A stretch of 64,000 bases of DNA from NCBI RefSeq assembly GCF_918697865.1, contig NZ_CAKKMV010000011.1, positions 147,297 through 211,296 on the forward strand. The letters are read 5' to 3'. Below are positions 1-7,900 of the stretch, piece after piece. The translations under genes were made by a program, and so were the position numbers. The notes beneath the pieces were generated by a model, which saw nothing but the letters and a program-made list of their open reading frames with translations, was not told the DNA's origin and searched no databases. The DNA is from Massilia sp. Bi118 (GTDB taxonomy: Bacteria > Pseudomonadota > Gammaproteobacteria > Burkholderiales > Burkholderiaceae_D). Position 1 is the stretch's first letter; each line of letters opens with the position of its first letter.

Positions 1-775
1 TGCTGCCGACCAGCGTGTTCACGGTCAGGGTCCAGCCATCCACCAGCACGAACAGCAGCAGCTTGAAGGGCAGCGAAATCACCAGCGGCGACAGCATCAT
101 CATGCCCATCGCCATCAGCACCGAGGACACCACCAGGTCGATGATCAGGAAGGGAATGAACAGCATGCAGCCGATCTGGAAGGCGCTCTTCAGCTCGGAC
201 AGCACGAAGGCCGCCAGCTTGACGGTGAAGCCGCGCGCCATCGGCGCCATCTCGGCCGGCTCCCCGGCCAGGTGCGCGACCTGGGCCAACGCCGCCTTGC
301 TGGTCTGGGCCAGCATGAAGCGCGACAGCGGCACCTCGGCGGTCTTGAGCGCCTGCTCGAGCGTGATCTTGTCCTTGTCGTAGGGGACGAAGGCTTCGTT
401 CCAGACCTGCTCGCCCACCGGGCGCATCACCAGCAGCGTCAGGATCAGCGCGACCCCGGTGACGATCCGGTTCGGCAGGCCCGATTGCAGGCCGAGGGCC
501 TGGCGCAGCAGCGAGAGCACGATCACGAAGCGCGTAAAGCTGGTCATCATCATGACCATCACGGGCAGCAGCCCGAGGATGGTCATCAGGACCAGGATCT
601 GCGACTTCACGGTCAGGCCGCTGCCGGTGCCGGGAATGATCCCGGGCAGGAGGTCGGGATTCTGCGGCGCCGCATGCGCTGAACTCGTTGCCGCGCCGGC
701 GGCCAGCAAAAGGCAAACGCCGGCAAAGGCCGGCGCGAAACGACGCAGGCATGCGCCGCCCTGCTTGAAGCTCAT
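1..775 (-). CDS. fliP: Flagellar export gate protein FliP (partial at window edge)
   Basis: Inner-membrane export-gate subunit of the flagellar type III secretion apparatus. The reverse strand from 775 opens with a signal-like hydrophobic segment (about residues 15-40). It continues through FliP hallmarks: PGIIPGTGSG, a long hydrophobic block around VMMMTSFTRFVIVLSLLRQALG, NEAFVPYDKDKITLEQAL, and near the edge MMMLSPLVISLPFKLLLFVLVDGW. About 258 codons are visible without a stop, so only the last few residues are missing. The start ATG overlaps the fliN stop in an ATGA, which shows translational coupling. fliO, which normally sits between fliN and fliP in primary flagellar loci, is absent. 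fliQ, fliR, flhB and flhA would be expected further left. Confidence 0.95.
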   Translation of the reverse strand, partial: MSFKQGGACLRRFAPAFAGVCLLLAAGAATSSAHAAPQNPDLLPGIIPGTGSGLTVKSQILVLMTILGLLPVMVMMMTSFTRFVIVLSLLRQALGLQSGLPNRIVTGVALILTLLVMRPVGEQVWNEAFVPYDKDKITLEQALKTAEVPLSRFMLAQTSKAALAQVAHLAGEPAEMAPMARGFTVKLAAFVLSELKSAFQIGCMLFIPFLIIDLVVSSVLMAMGMMMLSPLVISLPFKLLLFVLVDGWTLTVNTLVGS

Positions 776-1128
776 GGTGCGATCAGGTCCAGGTTGAGGC
801 CATCGAGATCGATCACCTTCAGGCCATACTGCTCGCCCGCGACCACCACTTCGGCGCGGCCGATGGCGGCGCCATTGACCTTGATGACCAGCGGCTCCCC
901 TGCCAGCGCGTCCAGCGGCAGCACGGAAGACGGGCCGATATCCATCAACTCCTGCAGCGAGATGCGGGCCGAGCCGACTTCCAGCGTCAGGGTCACCGGA
1001 ATCCGGCGCATCATCTGCGGCAGGCGGGCCGACTTGGCCGGCGCTGCGGCAGCCGGGGTCTCGGCGCCTTCCAGATCGTCGATGATGATGTCGCCACCGG
1101 CGATTTGGTCGTTGAGGTTCATGTCCAT
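772..1128 (-). CDS. fliN: Flagellar motor switch protein FliN
   Basis: C-ring subunit of the flagellar rotor switch, cytoplasmic, partner of FliM and FliG. The 118-residue protein is the usual size. Its C-terminal half (about 42-115) is a SpoA/FliN domain with IPVTLTLEVGSARISLQEL, a run near PLDALAGEPLVIKVNG, and the family end pattern GxAEVVVxGEQYGLKV. It starts immediately after the fliM stop (TAA then ATG with no gap) and shares an ATGA with fliP, so fliM-fliN-fliP form one leftward operon. Confidence 0.94.
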   Translation of the reverse strand: MDMNLNDQIAGGDIIIDDLEGAETPAAAAPAKSARLPQMMRRIPVTLTLEVGSARISLQELMDIGPSSVLPLDALAGEPLVIKVNGAAIGRAEVVVAGEQYGLKVIDLDGLNLDLIAP

Positions 1129-1983
1129 TTATTCGGCATCTTCAAAAGAGGTTAAACACAGCTTACCTTTGTGCTCGGCGACGGCGGCCGTAAACAGGCA
1201 GGCTTCGTCGAGCAGGACGTCGGTCCGGCCTACATTGACCGGGATCACGTCCCCAACTTTCAGGTCGAACAGTGCGCCCAGCGTGATTTCCTTGCTGACC
1301 AGGCGGCCGTCGAGCTTGACCTGAAGCTTCGACGACAGCGGCTCGGCCGGGCCGCGCGCCGCATGGGTGCGCGGCTGTTCCGGGCGCAGGCTGCCCAGGA
1401 TCGCCGCCATCAGGCTTTGATCCGGCGCAATCCAGAAGCGGCCCATTGCACCATTCGCATCGCGCAAGGTTCCGCAGACCGTCCAGGCGCTCTTGCCCGG
1501 CATTGTCGAAGCGGCCACGGCGCCGGCCGGCACCGGCTCCGGCGCCACTTCCATTGCCACACTGGCAGCGACGCGCGCATACAACAGGTCAACCATCTGT
1601 TGCGTCAATACGACCACGAGACGCTCTTCCGTGGCCGTTACCCGCTCGCTGCCCGGGTCCCGCTGAGTTGCGCCTGCACCACGCCCACCGTAGCGCCGTT
1701 CCAACAGTGTCAGTAATAAGCCACGTTCAAATGCTACCGAAACGGTGCCCAGGACGCCCGTTGCAGCCATCCAGCGCAGGCCGGCATCCTGCGGCGCACG
1801 CCCGAATTCGACGCTGTCGAGACGCCAGCCGCCCCAATAACGGCGCGCAGGACCCTGCATTGCGGTGTCGAGGTCGTCCTGCAGGCGTAGCGCGAACTGG
1901 GGCAGAAGGTGCACCGGACGCCCTAGAAGACAGGGGTCGAGCACCTGGTACTGCGCGGCGGAGTCGGGGCTTGCGATTGGCAT
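1129..1983 (-). CDS. fliM: Flagellar motor switch protein FliM, short lateral-type form
   Basis: C-ring switch protein that links FliG and FliN. The 284-residue product is shorter than primary FliM (about 330). The C-terminal 75 residues are a SpoA-type domain (SSKLQVKLDGRLVSKEITLGAL, then DVIPVN). The N-terminus begins MPIASPDSAAQYQVLDP and has no LSQxEIDALL-type CheY-binding peptide. An in-frame TAG lies six codons upstream of the ATG, so the start cannot be extended to recover one. The middle domain is diverged. Position and operon support fliM. The missing N-terminus fits lateral-type FliM and suggests weak or no CheY response, which is an inference. Confidence 0.85.
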   Translation of the reverse strand: MPIASPDSAAQYQVLDPCLLGRPVHLLPQFALRLQDDLDTAMQGPARRYWGGWRLDSVEFGRAPQDAGLRWMAATGVLGTVSVAFERGLLLTLLERRYGGRGAGATQRDPGSERVTATEERLVVVLTQQMVDLLYARVAASVAMEVAPEPVPAGAVAASTMPGKSAWTVCGTLRDANGAMGRFWIAPDQSLMAAILGSLRPEQPRTHAARGPAEPLSSKLQVKLDGRLVSKEITLGALFDLKVGDVIPVNVGRTDVLLDEACLFTAAVAEHKGKLCLTSFEDAE

Positions 1984-2040
1984 CTTGGAATTAACAATCT
2001 AATAAGCGGGAATGCTTTCTTTTCATTCCCATGGGCAACT

Positions 2041-2046
2041 ATTATA
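2041..2046 (-). promoter_or_regulatory. Candidate -10 box for fliMNP
   Basis: The reverse strand reads TATAAT here, about 60 bases before the fliM ATG. No good -35 hexamer is at the right spacing, so an activator may be needed. Confidence 0.35.
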
Positions 2047-2082
2047 CCTGCTAAATTGTGTCACAGTACTTGAGATTCCTCT

Positions 2083-2111
2083 TTGAATTCGCCATTGCCG
2101 TACGGTAAGAT
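2083..2111 (+). promoter_or_regulatory. Candidate sigma70-type promoter for fliE operon
   Basis: TTGAAT at 2083 and TAAGAT at 2106 are separated by 17 bases. This would give a leader of about 215 bases before fliE that contains the TTGACA/TGTCAA inverted repeat. Confidence 0.35.
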
Positions 2112-2258
2112 GTTCGTATTCGCTGCTGAACGAGAGAAATTCTCACTGGGTAACGTTTAGTGAAGCTGGTATTCTCTCCGGTTCCGCGATGGAAACCAAG
2201 CGTCAGGAAGAACCTAAAAATTTAACAATTTCCAAAGCGCCATCAAAATTGCGACACA

Positions 2259-2281
2259 TTGACACCTGGAAACACTGTCAA
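2259..2281. promoter_or_regulatory. Inverted repeat upstream of fliE (possible operator)
   Basis: TTGACA and TGTCAA form a perfect inverted repeat with an 11-base spacer, about 50 bases before the chosen fliE start. This geometry is common for dimeric regulators, but no regulator can be named. Confidence 0.3.
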
Positions 2282-2332
2282 ATCGCTACCAACCGTCACA
2301 CACGATATTTACGCATGGGAGTGGGAAATACG

Positions 2333-2677
2333 ATGGGAACTGAACTTGCTGGTCTGATCCGCGCCGATCTGGCAGCCCTGACGAACGACGCCAGCCGCCT
2401 ATCCGTGGCGCCGTCGGTCGACATGGGACTGCCGGCCCAGGACACCGCCGCCGGTAATTTCTCCTTCGCGCAAAGCATGAAAGATGCCCTCGCCCACGTC
2501 GACGGCGAAGAACGCGCCGCCGCCGACAAGATGGCCGCGGTCGACAGCGGCAAGAGCGACGACCTGGTCGGCGCGATGCTGTCTTCGCAGCAGGCCAACC
2601 TGTCGTTCTCGATGCTGATGCAGGTCCGTAACAAGGTCATGGGCGCCGTCGACGAACTGCTCAAGCTCCCCGTCTGA
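2333..2677 (+). CDS. fliE: Flagellar hook-basal body junction protein FliE
   Basis: Rod adaptor between the MS ring and the proximal rod, and the first exported substrate. The 114-residue product has the FliE core: NFSFAQSMKDALAHVDGEERAA, then SGKSDDLVGAMLSSQQANLSFSMLMQVRNKVMGAVDELLKLPV at the end. The ATG at 2333 was chosen over the upstream ATG at 2315 because GGAG and GGGA lie at good spacing before 2333 and the size fits the family (104-115). It heads the fliEFGHIJ run. Confidence 0.92.
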   Translation: MGTELAGLIRADLAALTNDASRLSVAPSVDMGLPAQDTAAGNFSFAQSMKDALAHVDGEERAAADKMAAVDSGKSDDLVGAMLSSQQANLSFSMLMQVRNKVMGAVDELLKLPV

Positions 2678-2694
2678 TCAGGAAGAAGCTCACC

Positions 2695-4431
2695 GTGATT
2701 GCTGCTCTCAAATCCGCCATCGGCGGAAAACGCCTGCCGGCGCTGCCGCCGGCACTGTCGAAAAACCTGACCCCGATGCTGGTGCTGGCGATCGCCATCA
2801 CCGCCGCGGTCACGCTCTTCATGTGGAAAGACCAGGCCGACTACAAGCCGGTCTTCGGCGCCCGCGAAAAGGTCGCTGCCGCCGACATGATGACCGTTCT
2901 GGAAGCCGAGCACGTGCCCTACCGCGTCCACCCGGACAGCGGCCAGGTGCTCGTCCCCTCTTCCCAGCTCGGCAAGGTGCGCATGCTGCTGGCAGCGAAA
3001 GGCGTGACCGCGCAGCTGCCGGCCGGCCTCGAGCTGATGGACAAGAGCGATCCGCTGGGCGTGTCGCAGTTCGTGCAGGACGTGCGCTTCCGGCGCGGCC
3101 TGGAGGGTGAATTGTCGCAGTCGATCCTGACGATCGATGCGATCGCCTCGGCGCGCGTGCACCTGGCGATCGCCAAGTCGACCTCCTTCGTGGCCAGCGA
3201 CGGCGACAAGTCCTCGGCCTCGGTGGTGGTCGCGGTCAAGCCGGGCCATACCCTGTCGAACGAACAGATCGCCGCGATCGTGAACCTGGTTTCGGGCAGC
3301 GTCGCCAGCCTGGCGCCGAGCCGCGTCTCGCTGGTCGACCAGAACGGTAACTACCTGTCCTCGCGCGTCGACCTGAGCGACGGCTTCGACGGCGCCGCCC
3401 AGGGCGACACCGCCGCCAAGCGCTTCCAGGACGAAGTCCGCGCCAACGTCAACGAGCTGCTCGGCCCCGTCCTCGGCGCCGACAACTTCAAGGTCAGCGT
3501 GACCGCCGACGTCGACAACGACAAGATCGAAGAGACCCAGGAAAAGTACGGCGAAGCCCCGAAGGTCACCAGCGAAGCGATGCGCGAAGAGATGGAGAAG
3601 AACCGCATGGCGCTGGGCGTGCCGGGCACGCTGTCGAACCGTCCTCCGGTGTCGGCCGATCCGAATGCGGCCGCCGCGCCGGCCGCCGCAGATCCGAACG
3701 CGGCCAAGGCCGACGACGGCAGCGCGCGCAAGAACGCCACCACCCGCCAGTACGCCTACGACCGTGCGATCACCCAGATCAAGCGCTCGCGCGGCCGCCT
3801 GAAGAAGCTGTCGGTGGCGGTGGTGCTGAACAACGCCAAGGCCTCGGTGCCGAAGACCGGCTGGACCCCGGCCGAAATCGCCAACATCGACAAGATCCTG
3901 CGCGGCGGCCTGGGCATCGACACCAACCGCGGCGACGTGCTGGCCGTGTCCTCGCTGAACTTCCCGGCCCCGGCCCCGGTCGAGCCCTGGTACCAGCAGC
4001 GCGACAACGTGGTCGACATCACCGGCTACCTGGCCTGGATCGTCGGCGCCCTGTTCGCCTGGTTCGCGGTGCTGCGTCCGCTGATGCGCATGCTGACGGG
4101 CGGCAGGCAGCAAGGCGGCAATGCGCCGGCCCTGGCCCAGCTGCCGGGCGGCGCTGCTGCAAACGGCGCGGCCGGCGCACTGGCCGCTCCCGGCGCCCAG
4201 GCCCTGCCGGGCAACGCGGCGGCGGCCCTGCCGGCGGCAGCGGGCGCGGCTTCGCTGGGCGGCGCGATGCCGGTCCAGCCGCTGCTGGAAAACTATGATT
4301 TGCCACCTGCCGGTTCGGCAGTGGACGTAATGGTCGACCACCTGAAGGTCTTGGCCGGCAAGGAGCCGGAGCGGGTGGCGGAAGTGGTCAAACAATGGGT
4401 GCAGAAGAAAAATGCCGGATCTGAACAATAA
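2695..4431 (+). CDS. fliF: Flagellar MS-ring protein FliF
   Basis: Forms the membrane/supramembrane ring that nucleates the basal body. The 578-residue protein starts with GTG behind AGGAAGAAG. It has an N-terminal membrane helix (about residues 27-44) and a YscJ/FliF ring-building domain with a DPLGVSQFVQDVRFRRGLEGELSQSI motif. A long periplasmic region and a low-complexity Ala/Pro stretch follow (about 315-345). A second membrane helix lies at about 444-462 and the cytoplasmic tail binds FliG. The last 20 bases overlap fliG. Confidence 0.95.
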   Translation: MIAALKSAIGGKRLPALPPALSKNLTPMLVLAIAITAAVTLFMWKDQADYKPVFGAREKVAAADMMTVLEAEHVPYRVHPDSGQVLVPSSQLGKVRMLLAAKGVTAQLPAGLELMDKSDPLGVSQFVQDVRFRRGLEGELSQSILTIDAIASARVHLAIAKSTSFVASDGDKSSASVVVAVKPGHTLSNEQIAAIVNLVSGSVASLAPSRVSLVDQNGNYLSSRVDLSDGFDGAAQGDTAAKRFQDEVRANVNELLGPVLGADNFKVSVTADVDNDKIEETQEKYGEAPKVTSEAMREEMEKNRMALGVPGTLSNRPPVSADPNAAAAPAAADPNAAKADDGSARKNATTRQYAYDRAITQIKRSRGRLKKLSVAVVLNNAKASVPKTGWTPAEIANIDKILRGGLGIDTNRGDVLAVSSLNFPAPAPVEPWYQQRDNVVDITGYLAWIVGALFAWFAVLRPLMRMLTGGRQQGGNAPALAQLPGGAAANGAAGALAAPGAQALPGNAAAALPAAAGAASLGGAMPVQPLLENYDLPPAGSAVDVMVDHLKVLAGKEPERVAEVVKQWVQKKNAGSEQ

Positions 4432-5434
4432 CGACGTGCAGGAAGTGGCGCTGACCCCGGTCGAACAGGCTGCCATCGTGCTGCTGTCGATCGGCGAAGA
4501 ACCGGCGGCGGCCGTGCTGCGCTGCCTCGAGCGCGAGGAATTGATCGAGCTGACCCAGGTGATGAGCCGGATGAGCGGCATCAAGGTCGACGCCGTGAAG
4601 AACTCGATCCAGAAGTTCTTCGACGACTACCGCCAGCAAAGCGGCCTGCACGGCGCCTCGCGCAACTACCTGAAGCGCTCGCTCGACCTGGCGCTGGGCA
4701 GCGAGATCGCCAACTCCGTGCTCAACACGATCTACGGCGATGCGATCCGTCCGATGATGGCGCGCCTGCAGTACGCCTCGCCGAAGTGGCTGGCGGACTA
4801 TATCGCCGCCGAGCACGTACAGATGCAGGCCGTGTTCCTGGCCTTCCTGCCGCCCGCGCTGGCCGGCCAGATCATCGACGCGCTGCCGGAAGAAGGCCGC
4901 GAGCTGGTGCTGCTGAACCTCGCGCGCCTGGAAGAGATCGACCGCGAACTGCTGGCCGAGCTGGAAGAGCTGGTGCAGCGCTGCCTGTCCGCGCTCGATA
5001 CCCAGAGCGCCACCGTGGAAGGCGTACGCCAGGCGGCCGAGATCCTGAACCGTCTGCCGAACAACCGTGCCACCATGGTCGAGCTGCTGCGCGCCCACGA
5101 TCCGGAAGTCGTGTCGCAGATCGAAATGTCGATGTACGACTTCTTCATCCTGTCGAAACAGACCGAGCAGACCATCACGCGCCTGCTGGACGAGATCCCG
5201 CTGGAGCAGTGGGCCGTCGCCCTCAAGGGCGCCGAGCCGCTACTCCGCGACGTCATCCTGGGCGCCATGCCGAAGCGCCAGGCCCAGAGCTTCGAAGACC
5301 TGATGCGCCGTTCCGGCCCGGTGCCGATGTCGCGCATCGAGCAGACCCGCCGCGAGATCATGGCCGCCGTGAAGGACCTGGCCGACAACGGTGAAATCGA
5401 AGTCCAGCTGTTCGCCGAGGCGACTGCCGAATGA
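4412..5434 (+). CDS. fliG: Flagellar motor switch protein FliG
   Basis: Rotor protein that contacts the MotA stator and couples torque to the MS ring. At 340 residues it is full length. N-terminal, middle and C-terminal FliG domains are visible: TPVEQAAIVLLSIGEEPAAAVLRCL near the start, the middle QYASPKWLADYIAAEHVQ region, and a C-terminal torque helix region around DEIPLEQWAVALKGAEPLLRDVILGAMPKRQ. It overlaps the fliF tail by 20 bases and fliH by 4 (ATGA). Confidence 0.95.
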   Translation: MPDLNNNDVQEVALTPVEQAAIVLLSIGEEPAAAVLRCLEREELIELTQVMSRMSGIKVDAVKNSIQKFFDDYRQQSGLHGASRNYLKRSLDLALGSEIANSVLNTIYGDAIRPMMARLQYASPKWLADYIAAEHVQMQAVFLAFLPPALAGQIIDALPEEGRELVLLNLARLEEIDRELLAELEELVQRCLSALDTQSATVEGVRQAAEILNRLPNNRATMVELLRAHDPEVVSQIEMSMYDFFILSKQTEQTITRLLDEIPLEQWAVALKGAEPLLRDVILGAMPKRQAQSFEDLMRRSGPVPMSRIEQTRREIMAAVKDLADNGEIEVQLFAEATAE

Positions 5435-6126
5435 AGCAGTTCCGGCCTTATCACTTCCCGCCCCTGGCCCAGTTTTTGGCGGCCAACCGTGCAGGCAATG
5501 CGCCCTCGCCGTCCTCGTCCACTCCGGAAGAAGACTGGCAGGGTGCGATGGCCGACGGCTTCCGCCAGGGCCAGCAGGACGGCTATGACGTGGGTGTCGA
5601 GCAGGGCCGCGCGGATGGTTTCGAGACCGGCCACGCGGAAGGCATGGCGCGCGGCTTCGAGGAAGGCCGCCAGCAGGCGCTGGCCGAACTCGAAGCGATG
5701 TCCAAGCCGGTCGACGCCATGCTACGTGGTTTGAAGAAGCTGAAGACCGAATACAAGAATGCCCAGCGCAAGGAAGTCGTGGACCTGGTCGGCAAGATCG
5801 CGCGCCAGGTGATCCGCGCCGAACTGGCGCTGCAGCCGGTGCAGATGCTGGCCCTGGTGGACGAAGCCCTGTCCGCGATGCCGCCGACCCGCGACGAGGT
5901 CGAGGTCATGCTGAACCCCGAAGAAATGAAGCGCATCCAGGAACTGGACCCGAAAAAGGCCAAGAAATGGAACCTGCTGGCCGACCCGCGCCTGGAACCG
6001 GGCGAATGCCGCGTCAAGGCCGGCGACCACGAAGTCGACGCCGGCTGCCAGGGCCGCCTTGCCGCCTGCATGGAACAGGTGCGTGAAGGCCTGGCCACCG
6101 CCGACGCCCAGCAGGAGGAAGCATGA
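5431..6126 (+). CDS. fliH: Flagellar assembly protein FliH
   Basis: Cytoplasmic regulator of the FliI ATPase in the export apparatus. The 231-residue protein has the Gly-rich repeat region typical of FliH (GxxxG spacing in GFRQGQQDGYDVGVEQGRADGFETGHAEG, about residues 48-75). The C-terminal FliH/YscL fold follows, with IRAELALQPVQMLALVDEAL and EVMLNPEEMKRI. It shares ATGA overlaps with fliG and fliI, so it is tightly coupled. Confidence 0.92.
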   Translation: MKQFRPYHFPPLAQFLAANRAGNAPSPSSSTPEEDWQGAMADGFRQGQQDGYDVGVEQGRADGFETGHAEGMARGFEEGRQQALAELEAMSKPVDAMLRGLKKLKTEYKNAQRKEVVDLVGKIARQVIRAELALQPVQMLALVDEALSAMPPTRDEVEVMLNPEEMKRIQELDPKKAKKWNLLADPRLEPGECRVKAGDHEVDAGCQGRLAACMEQVREGLATADAQQEEA

Positions 6127-7439
6127 GCGCGCTGGCCCAGACCCTGCGTTCGCTCGACATCGGCGCGGTGCCGGTGGCCACGCCCACCGGGCGCCTGGTC
6201 GCGGTGCAGGGGCTGCTGCTCGAGAGCGTCGGCGTACGCCTGCACACCGGCCAGCGCTGCCGCGTCGAACTGGTCGACGGTGAATGGCTCGACGCCCAGG
6301 TCGTCGGCTTCCGCGACAAGATCACCTACCTGATGCCTTTCAAAAAGGCCGACGGCCTGGTCACCGGCGCCCGCGTGCTGCCCGTCACCGGCCAGTCCAG
6401 CATCCAGATCGGCCCCTCCTGGATGGGCCGCATGGTGAATGGCCTGGGCGAGCCGATCGACGGCCTGGGCCGCCTCGGCGGCGACCAGCCCCTGTCGACC
6501 ACGCCTCCCAAGGTCAACCCCTTGCGCAAGGCGCCGGTCGAGGAACCGCTGGACGTCGGGGTGCGCGCGATCAATTCGATGCTCACGATCGGCAAGGGCC
6601 AGCGTGTCGGCCTGATGGCCGGTTCCGGCGTCGGTAAATCGGTGCTGCTCGGCCTGATCACGCGCCAGACCGTGGCCGACGTGATCGTGGTCGGCCTGAT
6701 CGGCGAACGTAACCGCGAGGTGCGCGAATTCGTCGAGAAGTCGCTCGGCCCCGAGGGCCTGAAACGCGCGGTGCTGGTGGTGGCCCCGGCCGACGAATCG
6801 CCGCTGATGCGCGTGATGGCCACCGAAATGTGCCACTCGATCGCCGCCCACTTCCGCGACCGCGGCCAGAACGTGCTGCTGCTGTGCGATTCGCTGACCC
6901 GCTACGCGATGGCGCTGCGCGAAGTCGCGCTGTCGCTGGGCGAACCGCCGGCCACGCGCGGCTATCCGCCGTCGGTATTCTCCAACCTGCCGCAGCTGTG
7001 CGAATCGGCCGGCAACGGCGAGAACCCGCACGGCAGCATGAGCGCGATCTACACCGTGCTGGCCGAAGGCGACGACCAGCAGGACCCGGTGGTCGACAGC
7101 GCCCGCGCGATCCTGGACGGCCACATCGTGCTGACCCGCGAGCTGGCCGAGCGCGGCCACTACCCGGCCATCGACGTCGCCCAGTCGATCAGCCGCTGCA
7201 TGGCCCAGGTGGTTTCGCCCGAGCACTCGCAGGCGGCTCGCAAGCTGAAGGCCGCGATGGCCAGGCACGCCCGCGTGCGCGACCTGATCCCGCTCGGCGC
7301 CTACCAGCCGGGCGCCGATCCGGAAACCGACCGCGCGGTGAAGCTGCATCCGCATATCGAGGCCTTCCTGTGCCAGGGCACCAAGGAAGACGCGCCCTTC
7401 TCGCCCTGTGTCGACCAGCTGATGGCGATGATGACATGA
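6123..7439 (+). CDS. fliI: Flagellum-specific export ATPase FliI
   Basis: Hexameric ATPase that drives export-substrate unfolding. The 438-residue protein has Walker A AGSGVGKS at 166-173, the conserved LIGERNREVREF segment, LLCDSLTRYAMALREV (Walker B region), and GEPPATRGYPPSVF. These are standard for FliI and F-type related ATPases. It overlaps fliH by ATGA, and its stop overlaps the fliJ start. Confidence 0.96.
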   Translation: MSALAQTLRSLDIGAVPVATPTGRLVAVQGLLLESVGVRLHTGQRCRVELVDGEWLDAQVVGFRDKITYLMPFKKADGLVTGARVLPVTGQSSIQIGPSWMGRMVNGLGEPIDGLGRLGGDQPLSTTPPKVNPLRKAPVEEPLDVGVRAINSMLTIGKGQRVGLMAGSGVGKSVLLGLITRQTVADVIVVGLIGERNREVREFVEKSLGPEGLKRAVLVVAPADESPLMRVMATEMCHSIAAHFRDRGQNVLLLCDSLTRYAMALREVALSLGEPPATRGYPPSVFSNLPQLCESAGNGENPHGSMSAIYTVLAEGDDQQDPVVDSARAILDGHIVLTRELAERGHYPAIDVAQSISRCMAQVVSPEHSQAARKLKAAMARHARVRDLIPLGAYQPGADPETDRAVKLHPHIEAFLCQGTKEDAPFSPCVDQLMAMMT

Positions 7440-7891
7440 GCAATCTGAAGAACAAAAGCGACACAATCGACAGCCTCGGCACCCTGGTGCGCCTGCGCAG
7501 CACCGAAGTCGAGCGCCTGCAGGCCGACATGGCCAGGCAGGAGGCGATGCGCGCGCGCTACCAGGCCACCGTCGACCGCCTGACCGATCTCGCGGTCGGC
7601 AGCGGCCCGTCGGCCCGGCCCGGCCTTGCGCTGTCGCCGGCGCTGGCCGCCAACTGCGGCAATTACAAGCAGGCCGTGTTCGCGCTGGCCGATACCCAGC
7701 GCACCGACCTGCACCTGCACGAAGCGAACATGGCGGTCTCGCAGCGCAACCTGGCCCAGGCCTGGACCAAACGCGAGCTGCTCGGCAAGGTGCTGGCCCA
7801 GCACGAGGCCGCGTATGCGCGCGAGCAGGACCGCGCCCAGCGCAGACGTGAAGACGACATCGCCACGCAATCGTGGCTGGCTAATCAATAA
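7436..7891 (+). CDS. fliJ: Flagellar export protein FliJ
   Basis: Small coiled-coil chaperone-escort protein of the export ATPase complex. The 151-residue product is mostly charged helix with few strong motifs: LGTLVRLRSTEVERLQADMARQEAM at the N-terminus and a highly charged C-terminus (REQDRAQRRREDDIATQSW). ATG at 7436 overlaps the fliI stop (ATGA). Assignment rests on size, coiled-coil character and its place right after fliI. Confidence 0.85.
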   Translation: MSNLKNKSDTIDSLGTLVRLRSTEVERLQADMARQEAMRARYQATVDRLTDLAVGSGPSARPGLALSPALAANCGNYKQAVFALADTQRTDLHLHEANMAVSQRNLAQAWTKRELLGKVLAQHEAAYAREQDRAQRRREDDIATQSWLANQ

Positions 7892-7900
7892 GGAGCACGC

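Larger units (their letters stand above)
1984..2332. other. Divergent control region between fliM and fliE
   Basis: A 349-base gap that is more AT-rich than its flanks, with no convincing gene. It holds a TATAAT facing fliM and a TTGAAT-17-TAAGAT candidate facing fliE. It also holds a 7-base inverted repeat GGGAATG/CATTCCC (2008-2014, 2024-2030) and TTGACA-11-TGTCAA (2259-2281). No sigma54-type GG-10-GC element was seen, although LafK-type lateral regulators usually act with sigma54. Confidence 0.6.
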
